Positions 1 to 9,166 of a stretch of DNA of 64,000 bases are shown here, piece after piece. Position 1 is the stretch's first letter; the number at the start of each line of letters is the position of its first letter. This stretch comes from a bacterium (GTDB lineage Bacteria; Myxococcota_A; Bradymonadia; UBA7976; UBA1532): positions 1-64,000 of the forward strand of contig JAUHYW010000032.1 in the NCBI GenBank assembly GCA_030426085.1, in the 5' to 3' direction. The notes under the pieces were generated by a model, which saw only the letters and a list, made by a program, of their open reading frames with translations, made no database searches and was not told where the DNA came from. A program made the translations under genes and the position numbers.

Positions 1-32
1 CCGCGTGGCAGGCGAGGCAGTTGAACTGATAG

Positions 33-578
33 GCCCGCACGCCCAGCCGCCGGTCGACCCGCCGAGCCAGCCCCCGGCCGACGCCGCCCCCGAGCCCGGC
101 CCGGCAGGCGCCGGCCGAAGAGGACGCGCCGCCCCCGGCCGCCGCCGCGCCGCCCAAGCCCACGCCGCCCAAGCCCCCGCCGCCCAAGCCGGCCGAGGAG
201 TCGACGAGCGAGGTCGACGATCTGCTCGGCAGCCTCAACGGCAAGAAGCCCGCCGCCCCCGCCGGGGGCAGCGATCCGGTGGCCGCGCCGTCCGATCCGA
301 TGCTGCCGGCCGCGCTGACCAAGCGGCAGATCCTGACCGTGGTCAAGCGCAACGCGGGCGGGGTGCGCAAGTGCAAGGCTCAGCCGCCGGGCGCCTCGGG
401 CACGGTGACGGTGCGCATGCAGATCGCGCCCAACGGGTCGGTCTCGAGCGCGAACATCATCGGCGGCCCGGTCAAGGGCACCGCCCAGGGCAACTGCGTC
501 GAGCGCACCGTCAAGGTGTTCCGCTTCCCGCAGTTCAGCGGCGATCCGATGCAGATCAACATGCCGTTCGCCATGTGA
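33..578 (+). CDS. AgmX/PglI C-terminal (TonB-like) domain protein, 5' part unresolved
   Basis: The last ~90 residues match the AgmX/PglI C-terminal domain of myxobacteria, a TonB-like fold of gliding/envelope proteins. They begin LTKRQILTVVKRN, continue with a Cys, a GTVTVRMQIAPNGSVSSA strand pair and NCVERTVKVFRFPQFSGDP, and end in MPFAM. Ahead of this lies a Pro/Lys/Ala linker with repeated PPKP units (about 95-215), which would span the periplasm. The frame is open from 33, but tandem stops TGA-TAG sit at 27-32 and no ATG, GTG or TTG occurs before the GTG at 279. The true start is therefore outside the window, in another frame, or lost. A zinc-ribbon or FHA amino terminus, usual in AgmX, is not visible. 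The domain call is firm; the gene boundaries are not. Confidence 0.7.
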   Translation, partial: ARTPSRRSTRRASPRPTPPPSPARQAPAEEDAPPPAAAAPPKPTPPKPPPPKPAEESTSEVDDLLGSLNGKKPAAPAGGSDPVAAPSDPMLPAALTKRQILTVVKRNAGGVRKCKAQPPGASGTVTVRMQIAPNGSVSSANIIGGPVKGTAQGNCVERTVKVFRFPQFSGDPMQINMPFAM

Positions 579-620
579 GCGCCCGGCGGGCCCCGGTCAT
601 CGAGGCCCGCCGCCCCATCC

Positions 621-1280
621 TCACCAGGGCAGCCGCTGCCCCTTGGCGTGCCAGAAGCCGCCGCTGCTCTCCAGGTTCAGCGCGTCGATCCGCGCCACGA
701 GGCCCCGGGCGGCCTCGGCCGGCCCGACGTCGCCCGCGCCGCCGGTCATGTCGGTCTGGACGAAGCCGGGGTGCAGCAGGGCCACCGCGACCCCCGCCGG
801 GCGCAGGTCGCGGGCCAGCGAGACCCCCGCCATGTTCAGCGCCGCCTTCGACATGCGGTAGCCGTAGCGGCCGCCCGATGTATTGTCCTCGATCGAGCCC
901 ATGCGGCTGGTGACGAGCCCCACCCGGGCCCCCGGCGCCAGGTGCCCCCGCAGCGCGGCCACGGTCTTCAGCGGGCCGAGGGCGTTGACCTCGAGCTGCC
1001 GCCGGATGCTGTCGAGGTCGAGGGCCCCGAGGGTCTCGTTGCGCAGGATGCCGGCGTTGTGTACGAGCACGTCCAGCCGGGTGTCGCCCAGGCGACCGGG
1101 CAGGCCGCCGATGTCGTCGTCGGTCACGTCGACGTCGGCCTCGATGTCGACGCCGAGCGCCTTCAGGGCGGGGGAGGCGGTGCGGCAGGCGGCGATGACC
1201 CGCGCGCCTCGGTCGGCGTAGATGCGGGCGATCTCGAGGCCGATGCCCCGGTTGGCGCCGATGATCAGGGCGGTGCTCAT
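621..1280 (-). CDS. Short-chain dehydrogenase/reductase (SDR)
   Basis: A 219-residue cytoplasmic NAD(P)-dependent oxidoreductase of the classical SDR fold. The dinucleotide loop GANRGIG is at residues 8-14. It is followed by an acidic DVDVTDDD segment, the structural motif VHNAG, and an active-site YRMSK (YxxxK) preceded by the catalytic-Ser strand LVTSRMGSIEDN. The length is typical of a compact SDR close to the sniffer/C-factor group. An AGGAGATCC Shine-Dalgarno precedes the ATG. It converges on the AgmX-like gene (42 bp apart) and is divergent from the antiporter at 1453. The substrate cannot be told from sequence. Confidence 0.9.
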   Translation of the reverse strand: MSTALIIGANRGIGLEIARIYADRGARVIAACRTASPALKALGVDIEADVDVTDDDIGGLPGRLGDTRLDVLVHNAGILRNETLGALDLDSIRRQLEVNALGPLKTVAALRGHLAPGARVGLVTSRMGSIEDNTSGGRYGYRMSKAALNMAGVSLARDLRPAGVAVALLHPGFVQTDMTGGAGDVGPAEAARGLVARIDALNLESSGGFWHAKGQRLPW

Positions 1281-1452
1281 GGATCTCCTTGGGGGTCGAT
1301 GGGCGCCGACGATCCCGGCGCTGTCGCTTCAATAGCACAGCCCGACGCCGCGGCAGCGCGCCCGGGCGGATTCTGCTACGTTGGCCCGCACCGACCCCCG
1401 CGCGCCGAGCCGGCGCGGCCCGGCATCACCGAGCCGAAAGGAAGTCCACCCC

Positions 1453-3654
1453 ATGGGGCACAGCGGCCCACTGCTCACCCTCGCCCTGGCGGCCGGCGCC
1501 GGCGTCGCGACCTTCGTGCTCTCGGCGCGCCTGCGGGTCCCGTCGATCGCGCTGCTGCTGCCGTTCGGGGTCCTCCTGGGCCCCGAGGTGCTCGGCTGGG
1601 TCGAGCCGGCCCAGCTCGGGCGGGGACTGTCGACGGTGGTCGGGCTGTCGGTGGCGGTGATCCTCTTCGAAGGCGGCTTGACCCTCGACCTGGACGGCTA
1701 CCGCCGCGCCCCGCGGGTGATCGTGCGCATGCTGACCATCGGGGTCGCGCTCACCTGGGCCGGCGGCGCCGCCGCGCTGCACTTCCTGCTCGACCTGCCG
1801 CTGCCCCTCGCCGCCATCGGCGGCAGCCTCGTCGTGGTCACCGGCCCCACCGTCATCTCGCCCATCTTGCGCCGGGTGGGGGTGCAGGAGCGCCTCAGCG
1901 ACGTGCTCTACTGGGAGGCGGTGCTCGTCGACTTCGTGGGGGTCTTCCTCACCGTCCTGTGCTTCGAGTGGGTGACCTCGAAGGAGGACATCGGCGCCCC
2001 GACCCACCTGGGCTACTTCATGCTGCGGGTGCTGCTCGGCACCGGGCTGGGCGTCGTCTTCGGCATGGGCCTCGAGTACATCCTGCGCAAGGACTGGGTC
2101 GGCCCCGAGCACACCAACATCTTCGTGCTCGGCGCGGCGCTGGTGCTGTTCGGGGTGTGCGACGCGCTGCTGCCCGAGTCGGGCATCCTGGGGGTGATCG
2201 TCGCCGGCATGATCCTCGCCGTGCGCAAGCCGCCCCAGCTCAAGCGGCTCAAACACTTCAAGCTCGAGCTGACCGAGATGGGCATCGGGCTGCTGTTCAT
2301 CCTGCTGTCGGCCAACCTCGAGCTGGCCGCCTTCTCGGCCCTCGGCTGGGCCGGCGTCGCCGTGGTCGGGGTGATGGTGCTCGTGCTGCGGCCGCTCAAC
2401 ATCGCGCTGTCGACCTGGGGCCAGGGCTTCGCGCTGAAGGAGAAGGTCTTCTTGTCGTGGATCGCGCCCCGAGGCATCGTCGCCGCCTCGATGGCCTCGC
2501 TCTTCGTGCTCGAGCTGCGCGAGGCGGGCTACGCGCGGGCCGGCGTGCTCGAGACCTTCACCTACGCGGTGATCGGGACGACGGTGCTGCTCCAGGGGCT
2601 CTCGGCGGGCTGGGTCGCCGGCGCGCTGGGGCTCAGCAAGCCGCCCCGGCGGCGGTGGCTGCTGGTCGGTGAGCCGGCGCTGGTCGGCCCGCTGGGCGAG
2701 GCCATCGCCGAGGCCGGGGCGCCGGTCGCGGTGCTGGTGGACGACGCCCAGGGTCGGGGGCACGCCGAGAGCGGCGTGCGCTGGCTGGAGGCCGACGCCG
2801 TCGACCCCGACCTGCTGACCGAACCCCGCCTGCTCGACGTGGGGCGGGTGCTGGCGCTGTCGCCCAACCCCCACCTCAACCAGCTCGTGTGCCAGCTCTG
2901 GCGCGAGGTGCTGCCGCCGACCGCGTTGAGCCGGTGGGTGCCCAGCCCCGGCGGGCCGGGGGGCGAGGTCGTGCTCACCGACGGCCGCGTCTGGAGCAAG
3001 CTGCCCACGCCGGGCGAGCTGGCCCACGGCATCGAGAGCGGCACCCGGGTCGTCGAGGTGCTCGACGTGGCCACCGAGCACGACCTGGAGCGCTTCGGGC
3101 CTCACTTGCAGCCGCTGCTGTCGGTCAAGGACGGCGCCGCGGTCATGATGGGGACCCGGGCCCAGCCCCAGCCCAAGGTCGGGACCCGGGCGGTGGTGCT
3201 GCGCGATCGGGTGCCGGGGCTGGCCGGGCTGGTGACCGACGCGTTCCTCGTCGAAGAGGCGGTGGACAGCGTCGAGGACGTCATCCATATCCTGCTCGCC
3301 CGGGCCGACGACGAGTACGACACCGATCAGATCGTCGAGGGCATCCTCAGCCGGGAGCGCGACCTGCCGACGGCGATGGGCATGGGCGTCATCCTGCCCC
3401 ACACCTACGTGCCCGGCCTCGAGGCCTCGCGCTGCCTCATCGGCATCGTGCCCGACGGGGTCTCGGGCCCGACCCCCGACGGGGTGCCCATCCGGCTGGT
3501 GTGCCTGATGCTGTCGCCGGCGGGGCGGGCCGAGATGCACCTCCAGGGCATGGCCGCGCTGGCCCGCCTGCTCTACAACCCCGAGGTGGTCGATCACCTC
3601 TGCGCGCAGACCTCGTCCAAGGATCTGCTCGAGCTCATCCGGGATCACGAGTAG
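1453..3654 (+). CDS. CPA1-type Na+(K+)/H+ antiporter with RCK-like and PTS EIIA-like C-terminal domains
   Basis: A 733-residue inner-membrane protein. Residues ~1-400 are a chain of hydrophobic helices of the NhaP/CPA1 antiporter family, with [18 protein letters not shown], an [11 protein letters not shown] segment and a [11 protein letters not shown] helix. Residues ~405-500 resemble a degenerate TrkA-N/RCK nucleotide-binding domain ([21 protein letters not shown]). The last ~120 residues resemble a PTS EIIA type-2 domain, including the LPH histidine region ([18 protein letters not shown]), [14 protein letters not shown] and an [12 protein letters not shown] helix. The start at 1453 is chosen over an ATG-less upstream extension because GAAAGGAAG precedes it and the protein then begins directly with a membrane helix. 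It probably exchanges monovalent cation for H+ under control of its soluble tail. Confidence 0.9.
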   Translation: MGHSGPLLTLALAAGAGVATFVLSARLRVPSIALLLPFGVLLGPEVLGWVEPAQLGRGLSTVVGLSVAVILFEGGLTLDLDGYRRAPRVIVRMLTIGVALTWAGGAAALHFLLDLPLPLAAIGGSLVVVTGPTVISPILRRVGVQERLSDVLYWEAVLVDFVGVFLTVLCFEWVTSKEDIGAPTHLGYFMLRVLLGTGLGVVFGMGLEYILRKDWVGPEHTNIFVLGAALVLFGVCDALLPESGILGVIVAGMILAVRKPPQLKRLKHFKLELTEMGIGLLFILLSANLELAAFSALGWAGVAVVGVMVLVLRPLNIALSTWGQGFALKEKVFLSWIAPRGIVAASMASLFVLELREAGYARAGVLETFTYAVIGTTVLLQGLSAGWVAGALGLSKPPRRRWLLVGEPALVGPLGEAIAEAGAPVAVLVDDAQGRGHAESGVRWLEADAVDPDLLTEPRLLDVGRVLALSPNPHLNQLVCQLWREVLPPTALSRWVPSPGGPGGEVVLTDGRVWSKLPTPGELAHGIESGTRVVEVLDVATEHDLERFGPHLQPLLSVKDGAAVMMGTRAQPQPKVGTRAVVLRDRVPGLAGLVTDAFLVEEAVDSVEDVIHILLARADDEYDTDQIVEGILSRERDLPTAMGMGVILPHTYVPGLEASRCLIGIVPDGVSGPTPDGVPIRLVCLMLSPAGRAEMHLQGMAALARLLYNPEVVDHLCAQTSSKDLLELIRDHE

Positions 3655-3680
3655 TCGGGGGGATCCCCGGCCCGCGCCGG

Positions 3681-3786
3681 CTGGCAGCCCGCGCGATGGG
3701 GCCCTCCCGCCGTCGCGCTGGCTGGCAGCCCGCGCGATGGGGCCCTCCCGCCGTCGCGCTGGCTGGCAGCCCGCGCGATGGGGCCT
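3681..3786. repeat. 41-bp tandem repeat, 2.6 copies
   Basis: Units start at 3681, 3722 and 3763 with CTGGCAGCCCGCGCGATGG. The first two are identical over 41 bp and the third is cut after 24 bp. The period is not a multiple of three, so the array cannot encode one repeated peptide. Confidence 0.9.
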
Positions 3787-4038
3787 TCGACCGCCCCGCG
3801 CGGGCGACTTGCCCCCGCGATCCGGGCGCCGCGGGCCGACCGAGCGCGCTCGGGCGGCGCACGGCGCGCCTCGACCCCCACCTCGGGCCCGCTCGCCGGC
3901 TGAATCCGGGCATCGACCACCGCTTCGAGGCCGCCCGCCCGCCGGCTCCGGTGGGTGACCCCCCTCGCGCGCCGGCCAGCCTCCGCCGCTCGGGGGCCGA
4001 CCCCCGACTCGAGGCCGCCGGCCCGGAGAATCCGGGCG

Positions 4039-4122
4039 GTGACCCGCCGATCAACGGGGCTGGGCCGCGCAGTGGGGTCGGTGACCCGCCGTTCGACGGG
4101 GCCGGGCCGTGCAGCGGGGTCG
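4039..4122. repeat. 42-bp imperfect direct duplication
   Basis: Two adjacent copies, 4039-4080 and 4081-4122, both start GTGACCCGCCG and end GGGGTCG, with a few substitutions between them. They lie in the same gene-free region as the exact 41-bp array. Confidence 0.75.
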
Positions 4123-4685
4123 GTGGCCGGCTGCGTGGGGCTGCTGGCCGGCGGCGTCCGCGACCCGACCACCGGCGCGGGCGAAGTGGAGCGCGGACGC
4201 CGGGGGTGGCCCGACTTCATCGCGCTGCGCGCCGGCGATATGCGGGCCCCGACCCCCGCCGCCGCCGTATCGGGCGGGCGGATACGCGCTGTACCGCGCG
4301 CTCGGGGGCGAGCGGAGCGCGACGTTCGCGCAGAGGCCGCGGTCGGGCGGGGAGCGGACGCCGCCGCGCGCGCAGGGTCGGCGGTCGCGGGGCTGGCGGC
4401 GGCGGGCGCCAGCGCCCCGACCCCACGTCGGCGGCCACCGGCGGCCCGAGTCAGGGCTGTGTGGGCGCTCCGCGGGCGACTCGCCGGATGGATCAGGGCG
4501 GGGGCCTCACGCGGCCGAGGTCGATACTCGGCGATGAGGTCGACCCGCGGCGTGCGGCGTCGAGGATCGGCGCCCCGTCGGGCAGAGCCCGCGCTGCGCC
4601 GGCCAGCCGACCGGGGGATGAGGTGAGCGCCCGCGCTGCGTCGCTCGGCAGCGCCGCGCGTCGAGGCGGGCCCTTCGAAAACAGA

Positions 4686-4715
4686 AACGCCCCGGGCCGG
4701 GCGGCGCGGGGCGTT
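4686..4715 (-). terminator. Rho-independent terminator of the minus-strand run
   Basis: AACGCCCCG (4686-4694) and CGGGGCGTT (4707-4715) form a perfect 9-bp stem with a 12-nt loop. On the minus strand the stem is followed by a T-rich TCTGTTTTC. It lies 36 bp past the stop of the barrel gene at 4752. Confidence 0.8.
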
Positions 4716-4751
4716 CTGCGCTGCGCGGAGATCCGCGCGGCGGGGGCGAAC

Positions 4752-5975
4752 TCAGAAGGTGTAGTTCGCCGAGACGTTCAGGAACATCGGCGCGTCGCCG
4801 CCCAGGAAGTCGGGGCCCTGGGTCATCCAGTTCTGCTGGATGGCGCCGTCGAGGGTGAAGTCGCCGATGATGAGGCCGAGGCCGGCGTTCCAGCCGAAGC
4901 TGCCCTCCTGCTGGGTCAGGACGAGGTCGCCGTTGGCCTCGGTGTCCTGCTGGTAGCCGAAGTGGTACTCCATGCCCGAGCGGAACACGAGCCACTCGAG
5001 CAGGTTCAGCTCGAGCGACATGCGGAAGCCGGGGATGATGATGGTCAGGTCGGTCTCGGCGTCCTCGTCGACGTCACCGTCGGTGTTGGGGTCGCGACCG
5101 CTCCAGCCGATGCCCACCAGACCGTAGGCCGACACGGTGCTGTTCATCTTCTTGAGCTTGTAGACCGGGCCGAGGCCGCCGACGAGCAGGATGTCGTTGC
5201 GGGCGTCGCTGTTGTTGTCGTTGGCCTCGGTGATGGCCTGGCTGCCGAAGGCGAACTGCCCGAGGTAGCCCAGGTCGATCTTCTCACCCATCGGCGAGAA
5301 GCCGCGCAGGTTGGCGTTGATGCCGAAGAGCGAGCCGCTGTGGGCCAGGTCGCCGCCCACGGTGCGCTGGCCGCTGGCGAAGACGATGTCGGCGGCGAGG
5401 TCCATGTTCTTGCCGAAGCTCATGCCGGCGGTGAGCTTGAGCGCGAACTGGCTGTCGCTGCTCTCCTCGTCGGCGGTCTCCGACTGGCCGCCGGTGCCGA
5501 TGCCCAGCCGGAAGCCGAGCAGGTTGCGGCCCAGGTTGAAGGCCATGATGAGGTCGACGAAGGTCAGCGGGCTCGAGTAGTCACCGTCGGCCACGCCGCC
5601 GTCGGCGGTCGCGAGCGGGTTGCCCGGGGCGCCGAGGTTGGCCAGCTCGTAGGTGTCCATGTAGTTCCACATGAAGCTGCTGCCGGCGTCACCGAGCGGA
5701 CCGGGGTTGATGTCGGCCCGGTTGACCAGGATGCCGAAGCCGAAGTCCCGGCTGCCGATGAGCAGCATGCCGCTGCCCTCACCCTTCGACGTGCCGTAGT
5801 CGAAGTTGATGAGGTTGCGGTAGTCCAGCATCAGCTGGGGATAGATGACGACGTCGTCCTTGTCCTTGATGAGCTGGTTGTTGCTCAGCGAGGTGCGCCG
5901 GGCGGCGAGGGCCGGGCTGCTGAGAAGGACCGCCGCAGCAGCGACGGTGAAGACGTTCTTCACGTAACGGTTCAT
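4752..5975 (-). CDS. Outer-membrane beta-barrel protein, family not recognised
   Basis: 407 residues. The amino end is a Sec signal peptide (MNRYVKNVFTVAAAAVLLSS then PALAA, cleaved near residue 25). The rest alternates polar and hydrophobic residues with Tyr/Phe/Trp at strand ends, acidic Asp/Asn turns and a final aromatic strand ending NVSANYTF. A C-terminal Phe is the classic BAM recognition signal. The ATG at 5973-5975 is chosen because GGGAGGAACC precedes it; the longer frame upstream lacks a signal peptide. It is the last gene before the terminator at 4686-4715. No transport substrate can be read from sequence; it could be a porin-like channel or a structural barrel. Confidence 0.85.
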   Translation of the reverse strand: MNRYVKNVFTVAAAAVLLSSPALAARRTSLSNNQLIKDKDDVVIYPQLMLDYRNLINFDYGTSKGEGSGMLLIGSRDFGFGILVNRADINPGPLGDAGSSFMWNYMDTYELANLGAPGNPLATADGGVADGDYSSPLTFVDLIMAFNLGRNLLGFRLGIGTGGQSETADEESSDSQFALKLTAGMSFGKNMDLAADIVFASGQRTVGGDLAHSGSLFGINANLRGFSPMGEKIDLGYLGQFAFGSQAITEANDNNSDARNDILLVGGLGPVYKLKKMNSTVSAYGLVGIGWSGRDPNTDGDVDEDAETDLTIIIPGFRMSLELNLLEWLVFRSGMEYHFGYQQDTEANGDLVLTQQEGSFGWNAGLGLIIGDFTLDGAIQQNWMTQGPDFLGGDAPMFLNVSANYTF

Positions 5976-6030
5976 GGTTCCTCCCATGGCTCGCAGTCGC
6001 CCCGCAGTCTCCGGGGGTCGAACAGGCGGC

Positions 6031-6055
6031 CGTATACCAAGGATGGGCGCCCATC
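6031..6055 (-). promoter_or_regulatory. Candidate extended -10 promoter with adjacent palindrome
   Basis: Upstream of the barrel gene the minus strand reads TGGTATACG (6031-6039), an extended -10. Directly upstream is a perfect 14-bp palindrome GATGGGCGCCCATC (6042-6055), where a -35 would be, suggesting an operator. No good -35 is seen. A guess based on pattern only. Confidence 0.35.
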
Positions 6056-6086
6056 GCGACACTTTCTGGTCACTGAGGCGCATTTT

Positions 6087-7901
6087 TCACTTATTCGATC
6101 TCTTCGGGTCGGCTTCGGGCGTCGCCAGCCACGCCGCGCGTCGGCCGACGGCCACCTTCGAAGCGTCGGGGTCGAACTCGATCACCGGCGCGGTGGGCGG
6201 CGGGCCCAGCACGACGGGCAGGGTGACCATCCGCTGGCGGCGCGAGACGAGCAGCTCGACCCGGGTGCCGGGACGGTACTGTTGCAGTCGCTGGCCGAGG
6301 TCGGGCCCCAGCCGATAGCCCTCGATGGCCACCAGCTCGTCGTCGGGGTTGAGGCCCGCCTGCCACGCCGGGCCGCCGCGCAGGACCTCGGCGACCCGCA
6401 GCCGGCCGCCGCTGTAGGCGGTGTCGATCCCCAGCCAGCCCCGGTCGGGGGCCTCTTCGCTCGGCGCGAAGCGCAGGCCGAGCCACTTCAGCGCGGGGCC
6501 GTAGTCCAGCTCGTCGGTGCCGCCGGCGTGGGCCTCGAACCACGGGCCGAGGTCGACCCCCGCGATCTCGGAGGCCAGCGCGTAGAACGCCTCGGTCCGG
6601 AAGCCGCGCTCACCCGAGAAGCGGTCGTAGGCTGCCCGCATGACGTCGTCGAGGCTCTTCTTGCCCCGGGTGGCCGCCCGAATCCGGGCGTCGAGCAGCC
6701 ACGCCACGGCGGCGCCCTTGTCGTAGTAGCTCATGTCGGTGTTCACCGAGTTCTCGTCCCGGCGGTAGTAGCGGATCCAGGCGTCGAACGAGGCCAGCTC
6801 GAGCGAGCGGATGGCCCGCCCCGGGGTGCGCTGCACCGCCTGGACCCGGTCGGAGAGCATGCCCAGGTACTCGTCGACCGTCGACAGCCCCGACCGGTGC
6901 AGCAGCAGCGCGTCGTAGTATGAGGTCACGCCCTCGGCGATCCACAGCGAGCGGGTGTGGTTCTCCCGCTCGTAGTCGAACGGGCCCAGCTCGACCGGGC
7001 GCAGCCGCTTGACGTTCCAGGTGTGAAAGTACTCGTGGCTCACCAGCCGCAGCCATTGCAGGTACCTGGGCCGCAGCCGCTGGTGCCAGCGGCTGGCCAT
7101 CACCACCGTCGACGACAGGTGCTCGAGGCCGCCCCGGGCCTCGTGGATGACGTTGAGGATGGTGTAGCGGTCGTAGGGCACCGACCCCCAGAACGCCTGC
7201 TGGGTCTCGATGATGCGCTGGACGTCGGCCGCGGCCTGCTCGGTGTTCCACACGTCGCCCCCGCCGTCGTCGACGAGCAGGTGCGGCTTGCCGCCGACCT
7301 CGAACTGCGCCGTGCGCGGGCTGCCGAGCAGGATGGGGGAGTCGACCAGGGTGTCGTAGTCCGGGGCCCGGAAGCGATCGGCCTCGCCCTCGACCGGCGG
7401 CAGCGCGGTGTGCGCCGCCGACCAGCCCTCGGGGCGCCGGATGTGGATCTCGTGGGGCCGGGGGCCGGAGTCGTCGGCCAGGGTCACGAAGGTCGGGGCG
7501 CCGTTGATGAGCGCGAAGTCCCGCTCGACCCAGTTGGTGCGCACCGACATCTCGCGGCCGTAGACCTTGTAGCGCAGCACCACCGCGCTCGCCCCGCCGA
7601 GGGCCGAGATCCGCCACCGGTTCTTGCGGGTCTTGACGAGCTGCAGCGCCTGGCCGGTCTCGCTCTCGGCCCGGACCTGCTCGACGTGGCGGGCGTACTC
7701 CCGCACGAGGTACGAGCCGGGGGTCCACACCGCCATCATCACCTCGAGCTCGGTGCGGCCCTCGATCGGCAGCCGGGCCTCGACGTCCACGTAGCTGTTC
7801 TGCGCGTCGGCGAAGCCCAGCGTGTAGACGATGGGCTCGGCGGCGCCGGCCGCGGCGGTCAGCGCGAGCCAGACGCAGGTGATGAGGAGCGCTCTGGGCA
7901 T
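6087..7901 (-). CDS. M61 family metallopeptidase with PDZ domain
   Basis: 604 residues with a cleavable signal peptide (MPRALLITCVWLALTAAAGA), so periplasmic. An N-terminal beta domain (~25-190) precedes the gluzincin catalytic domain, whose zinc motif HEYFH lies at residues 289-293. The third ligand is probably Glu323 in LWIAEGVTSYYDALL, the arrangement of the M61 glycyl-aminopeptidase family. A PDZ domain near residues 500-575 (RGWLGIDTAYSGG, AWQAGLNPDDELVAIEGYRL) probably guides substrate. The start is taken at the signal peptide; the much longer frame upstream runs through the neighbour's antisense. It lies 83 bp after the lipoprotein gene at 7985 and is probably co-transcribed. Confidence 0.93.
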   Translation of the reverse strand: MPRALLITCVWLALTAAAGAAEPIVYTLGFADAQNSYVDVEARLPIEGRTELEVMMAVWTPGSYLVREYARHVEQVRAESETGQALQLVKTRKNRWRISALGGASAVVLRYKVYGREMSVRTNWVERDFALINGAPTFVTLADDSGPRPHEIHIRRPEGWSAAHTALPPVEGEADRFRAPDYDTLVDSPILLGSPRTAQFEVGGKPHLLVDDGGGDVWNTEQAAADVQRIIETQQAFWGSVPYDRYTILNVIHEARGGLEHLSSTVVMASRWHQRLRPRYLQWLRLVSHEYFHTWNVKRLRPVELGPFDYERENHTRSLWIAEGVTSYYDALLLHRSGLSTVDEYLGMLSDRVQAVQRTPGRAIRSLELASFDAWIRYYRRDENSVNTDMSYYDKGAAVAWLLDARIRAATRGKKSLDDVMRAAYDRFSGERGFRTEAFYALASEIAGVDLGPWFEAHAGGTDELDYGPALKWLGLRFAPSEEAPDRGWLGIDTAYSGGRLRVAEVLRGGPAWQAGLNPDDELVAIEGYRLGPDLGQRLQQYRPGTRVELLVSRRQRMVTLPVVLGPPPTAPVIEFDPDASKVAVGRRAAWLATPEADPKRSNK

Positions 7902-7984
7902 TCCCGTCTCCCGATGTGGGCGTGCGCACCCTGCGACATCCCGCCGGTGGACGCAACCCCCCCGGTCGTTGCGGGGCGCCGGTC

Positions 7985-9166
7985 TCAGGGCAGGGGCTGG
8001 AGCTCGAGGTGGGGCGGGGCGCCCTCGGGATCGACGAAGTCCTCGCCGTCCCAGGCCAGCGGGCCGAGGGTCGCCGGGGCGTAGCCGACGGTGTCGACGT
8101 CGAGCCAGTAGCGGTCGTCCCGGGCCGCGGGCAGGGCGAGCGCGCCGTCGCGATCGGTGATCGCCCGGTCGAAGGGCACGCCGTCGATGCGCACGGCGAC
8201 CGCGACGCCGGGCAGGGGGCCGTCGGCCGTGATCCGGGCCCGCAGCCACACCGCGTCGGGGCCGGTCGAGGCGTGGGGCAACTCGATGGGGGTCAGCTCG
8301 ACGGAGGCGTCGTCGACGATCTCGATCCGGCGGGTGGTGGGGTCGTAGCCCGGGTTCGAGGCGGTGAGGGTGTAGGTGCCCGGGGGCAGGTCGTCGAAGG
8401 TGAAGGCGCCGTCGAGCGGGGCGACGGCCCGGGCGCCGCCCAGGTCGACGACGGTCGCGGCGAGGCGCTCGGGGGTCTGGAAGCGCCGCAGGCGCACGGT
8501 GCCGGTGATCGCGCCGAGCTGCGGGCGCAGGACGAGCGGGGCGCCGAGGGCGGTGATCCGCCGGGGGGTGATGTCGACGTCGATCCGGGCGGTGACGTGG
8601 CCCGGCGCGGTGGCGGCGAGCGTGGCCGGGCCGGCGGGCGCGCTGAGGGCGAACGTGCCGTCGGCGGCGGTGTGGGTGGCGGCGTCGGCGGCGGTGATCC
8701 GGGCGTCGGCGACGGGCTGATCGGCGAGGTCGACGACCCGGCCGGTGACGGTGCCGAGGACCGCGTCGAGGGCGACGGCGCCGATGTCGAGGACCCGGCC
8801 CGCGGGCAGCGAGAGGGCGATGGGATCGGCCTCGAGGCGGCCGGCGCGGGCGTCGAGGCGGTAGACGCCGGGGGTGACGGCGTCGAAGCGGAAGCGGCCG
8901 CTGCTGTCGACCGGGGCGGTGTAGGCCAACGCGTCGGCGATAGCGTCGCCGTCGACCTCGGCCCGCCACAGCTCGACCTGCGCGTCGGCGAAGATCGCGG
9001 GGTCGGCCCCGGCCGCCGTGGTGAGGTGGCCCGAGAGGCGGGAGGGGGTCTGCAGTTCGGGGGGCGTGTCGGGGTCGAGCGGGTGATCGACGTCCACCGG
9101 CCCGCAGGCGAGGAGCAGCGCGGCGATCAGCCCGACGAGCGGGCGGCGCTCAGCGGGGCGGGGCAT
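7985..9166 (-). CDS. Lipoprotein with tandem carboxypeptidase-regulatory-like (Ig-like) domains
   Basis: 393 residues. It opens with a lipoprotein signal (PLVGLIAALLLACG, Cys in LLAC). Four beta-sandwich modules of the carboxypeptidase regulatory type follow, each with a G.V...G.P...A pattern and a GxFxFDxLPPGTYTL-like turn. Examples are GRFRFDAVTPGVYRLDA, DGTFALSAPAGPATLAA and GAFTFDDLPPGTYTLTA. Such domains are structural or adhesive, not enzymatic. The start ATG (9164-9166) lies inside the 3' end of the upstream gene, overlapping its stop by 17 bp, so translational coupling with the AMIN/FlgO-like protein is likely. Confidence 0.85.
   Translation of the reverse strand: MPRPAERRPLVGLIAALLLACGPVDVDHPLDPDTPPELQTPSRLSGHLTTAAGADPAIFADAQVELWRAEVDGDAIADALAYTAPVDSSGRFRFDAVTPGVYRLDARAGRLEADPIALSLPAGRVLDIGAVALDAVLGTVTGRVVDLADQPVADARITAADAATHTAADGTFALSAPAGPATLAATAPGHVTARIDVDITPRRITALGAPLVLRPQLGAITGTVRLRRFQTPERLAATVVDLGGARAVAPLDGAFTFDDLPPGTYTLTASNPGYDPTTRRIEIVDDASVELTPIELPHASTGPDAVWLRARITADGPLPGVAVAVRIDGVPFDRAITDRDGALALPAARDDRYWLDVDTVGYAPATLGPLAWDGEDFVDPEGAPPHLELQPLP

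Larger units (their letters stand above)
3655..4685. other. Gene-free, extremely GC-rich repeat-bearing region
   Basis: About 1 kb between the antiporter stop and the terminator at 4686. No open frame here looks like a protein; translations are Arg/Pro/Gly/Ala runs in every frame. It holds an exact 41-bp tandem repeat (3681-3786) and an imperfect 42-bp duplication (4039-4122). A palindrome GGGGGATCCCC lies just after the antiporter stop (about 3658-3668). The remainder looks like low-complexity, possibly decayed, intergenic DNA. Confidence 0.6.

Noticed and set aside
1426-3648. Long minus-strand open frame antisense to the antiporter
   Set aside because: His/Gln/Arg/Gly-rich low-complexity translation with no domain; the plus strand encodes a clear antiporter. 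GC-rich codon bias leaves the antisense open.
3645-4220. 191-residue minus-strand frame in the repeat region
   Set aside because: Arg/Pro/Ala repeats that follow the DNA repeats, no start signal and no recognisable domain.
2889-6923. 4-kb plus-strand open frame
   Set aside because: Crosses several real genes and the repeat region; composition is Arg/Gly/Ala noise.
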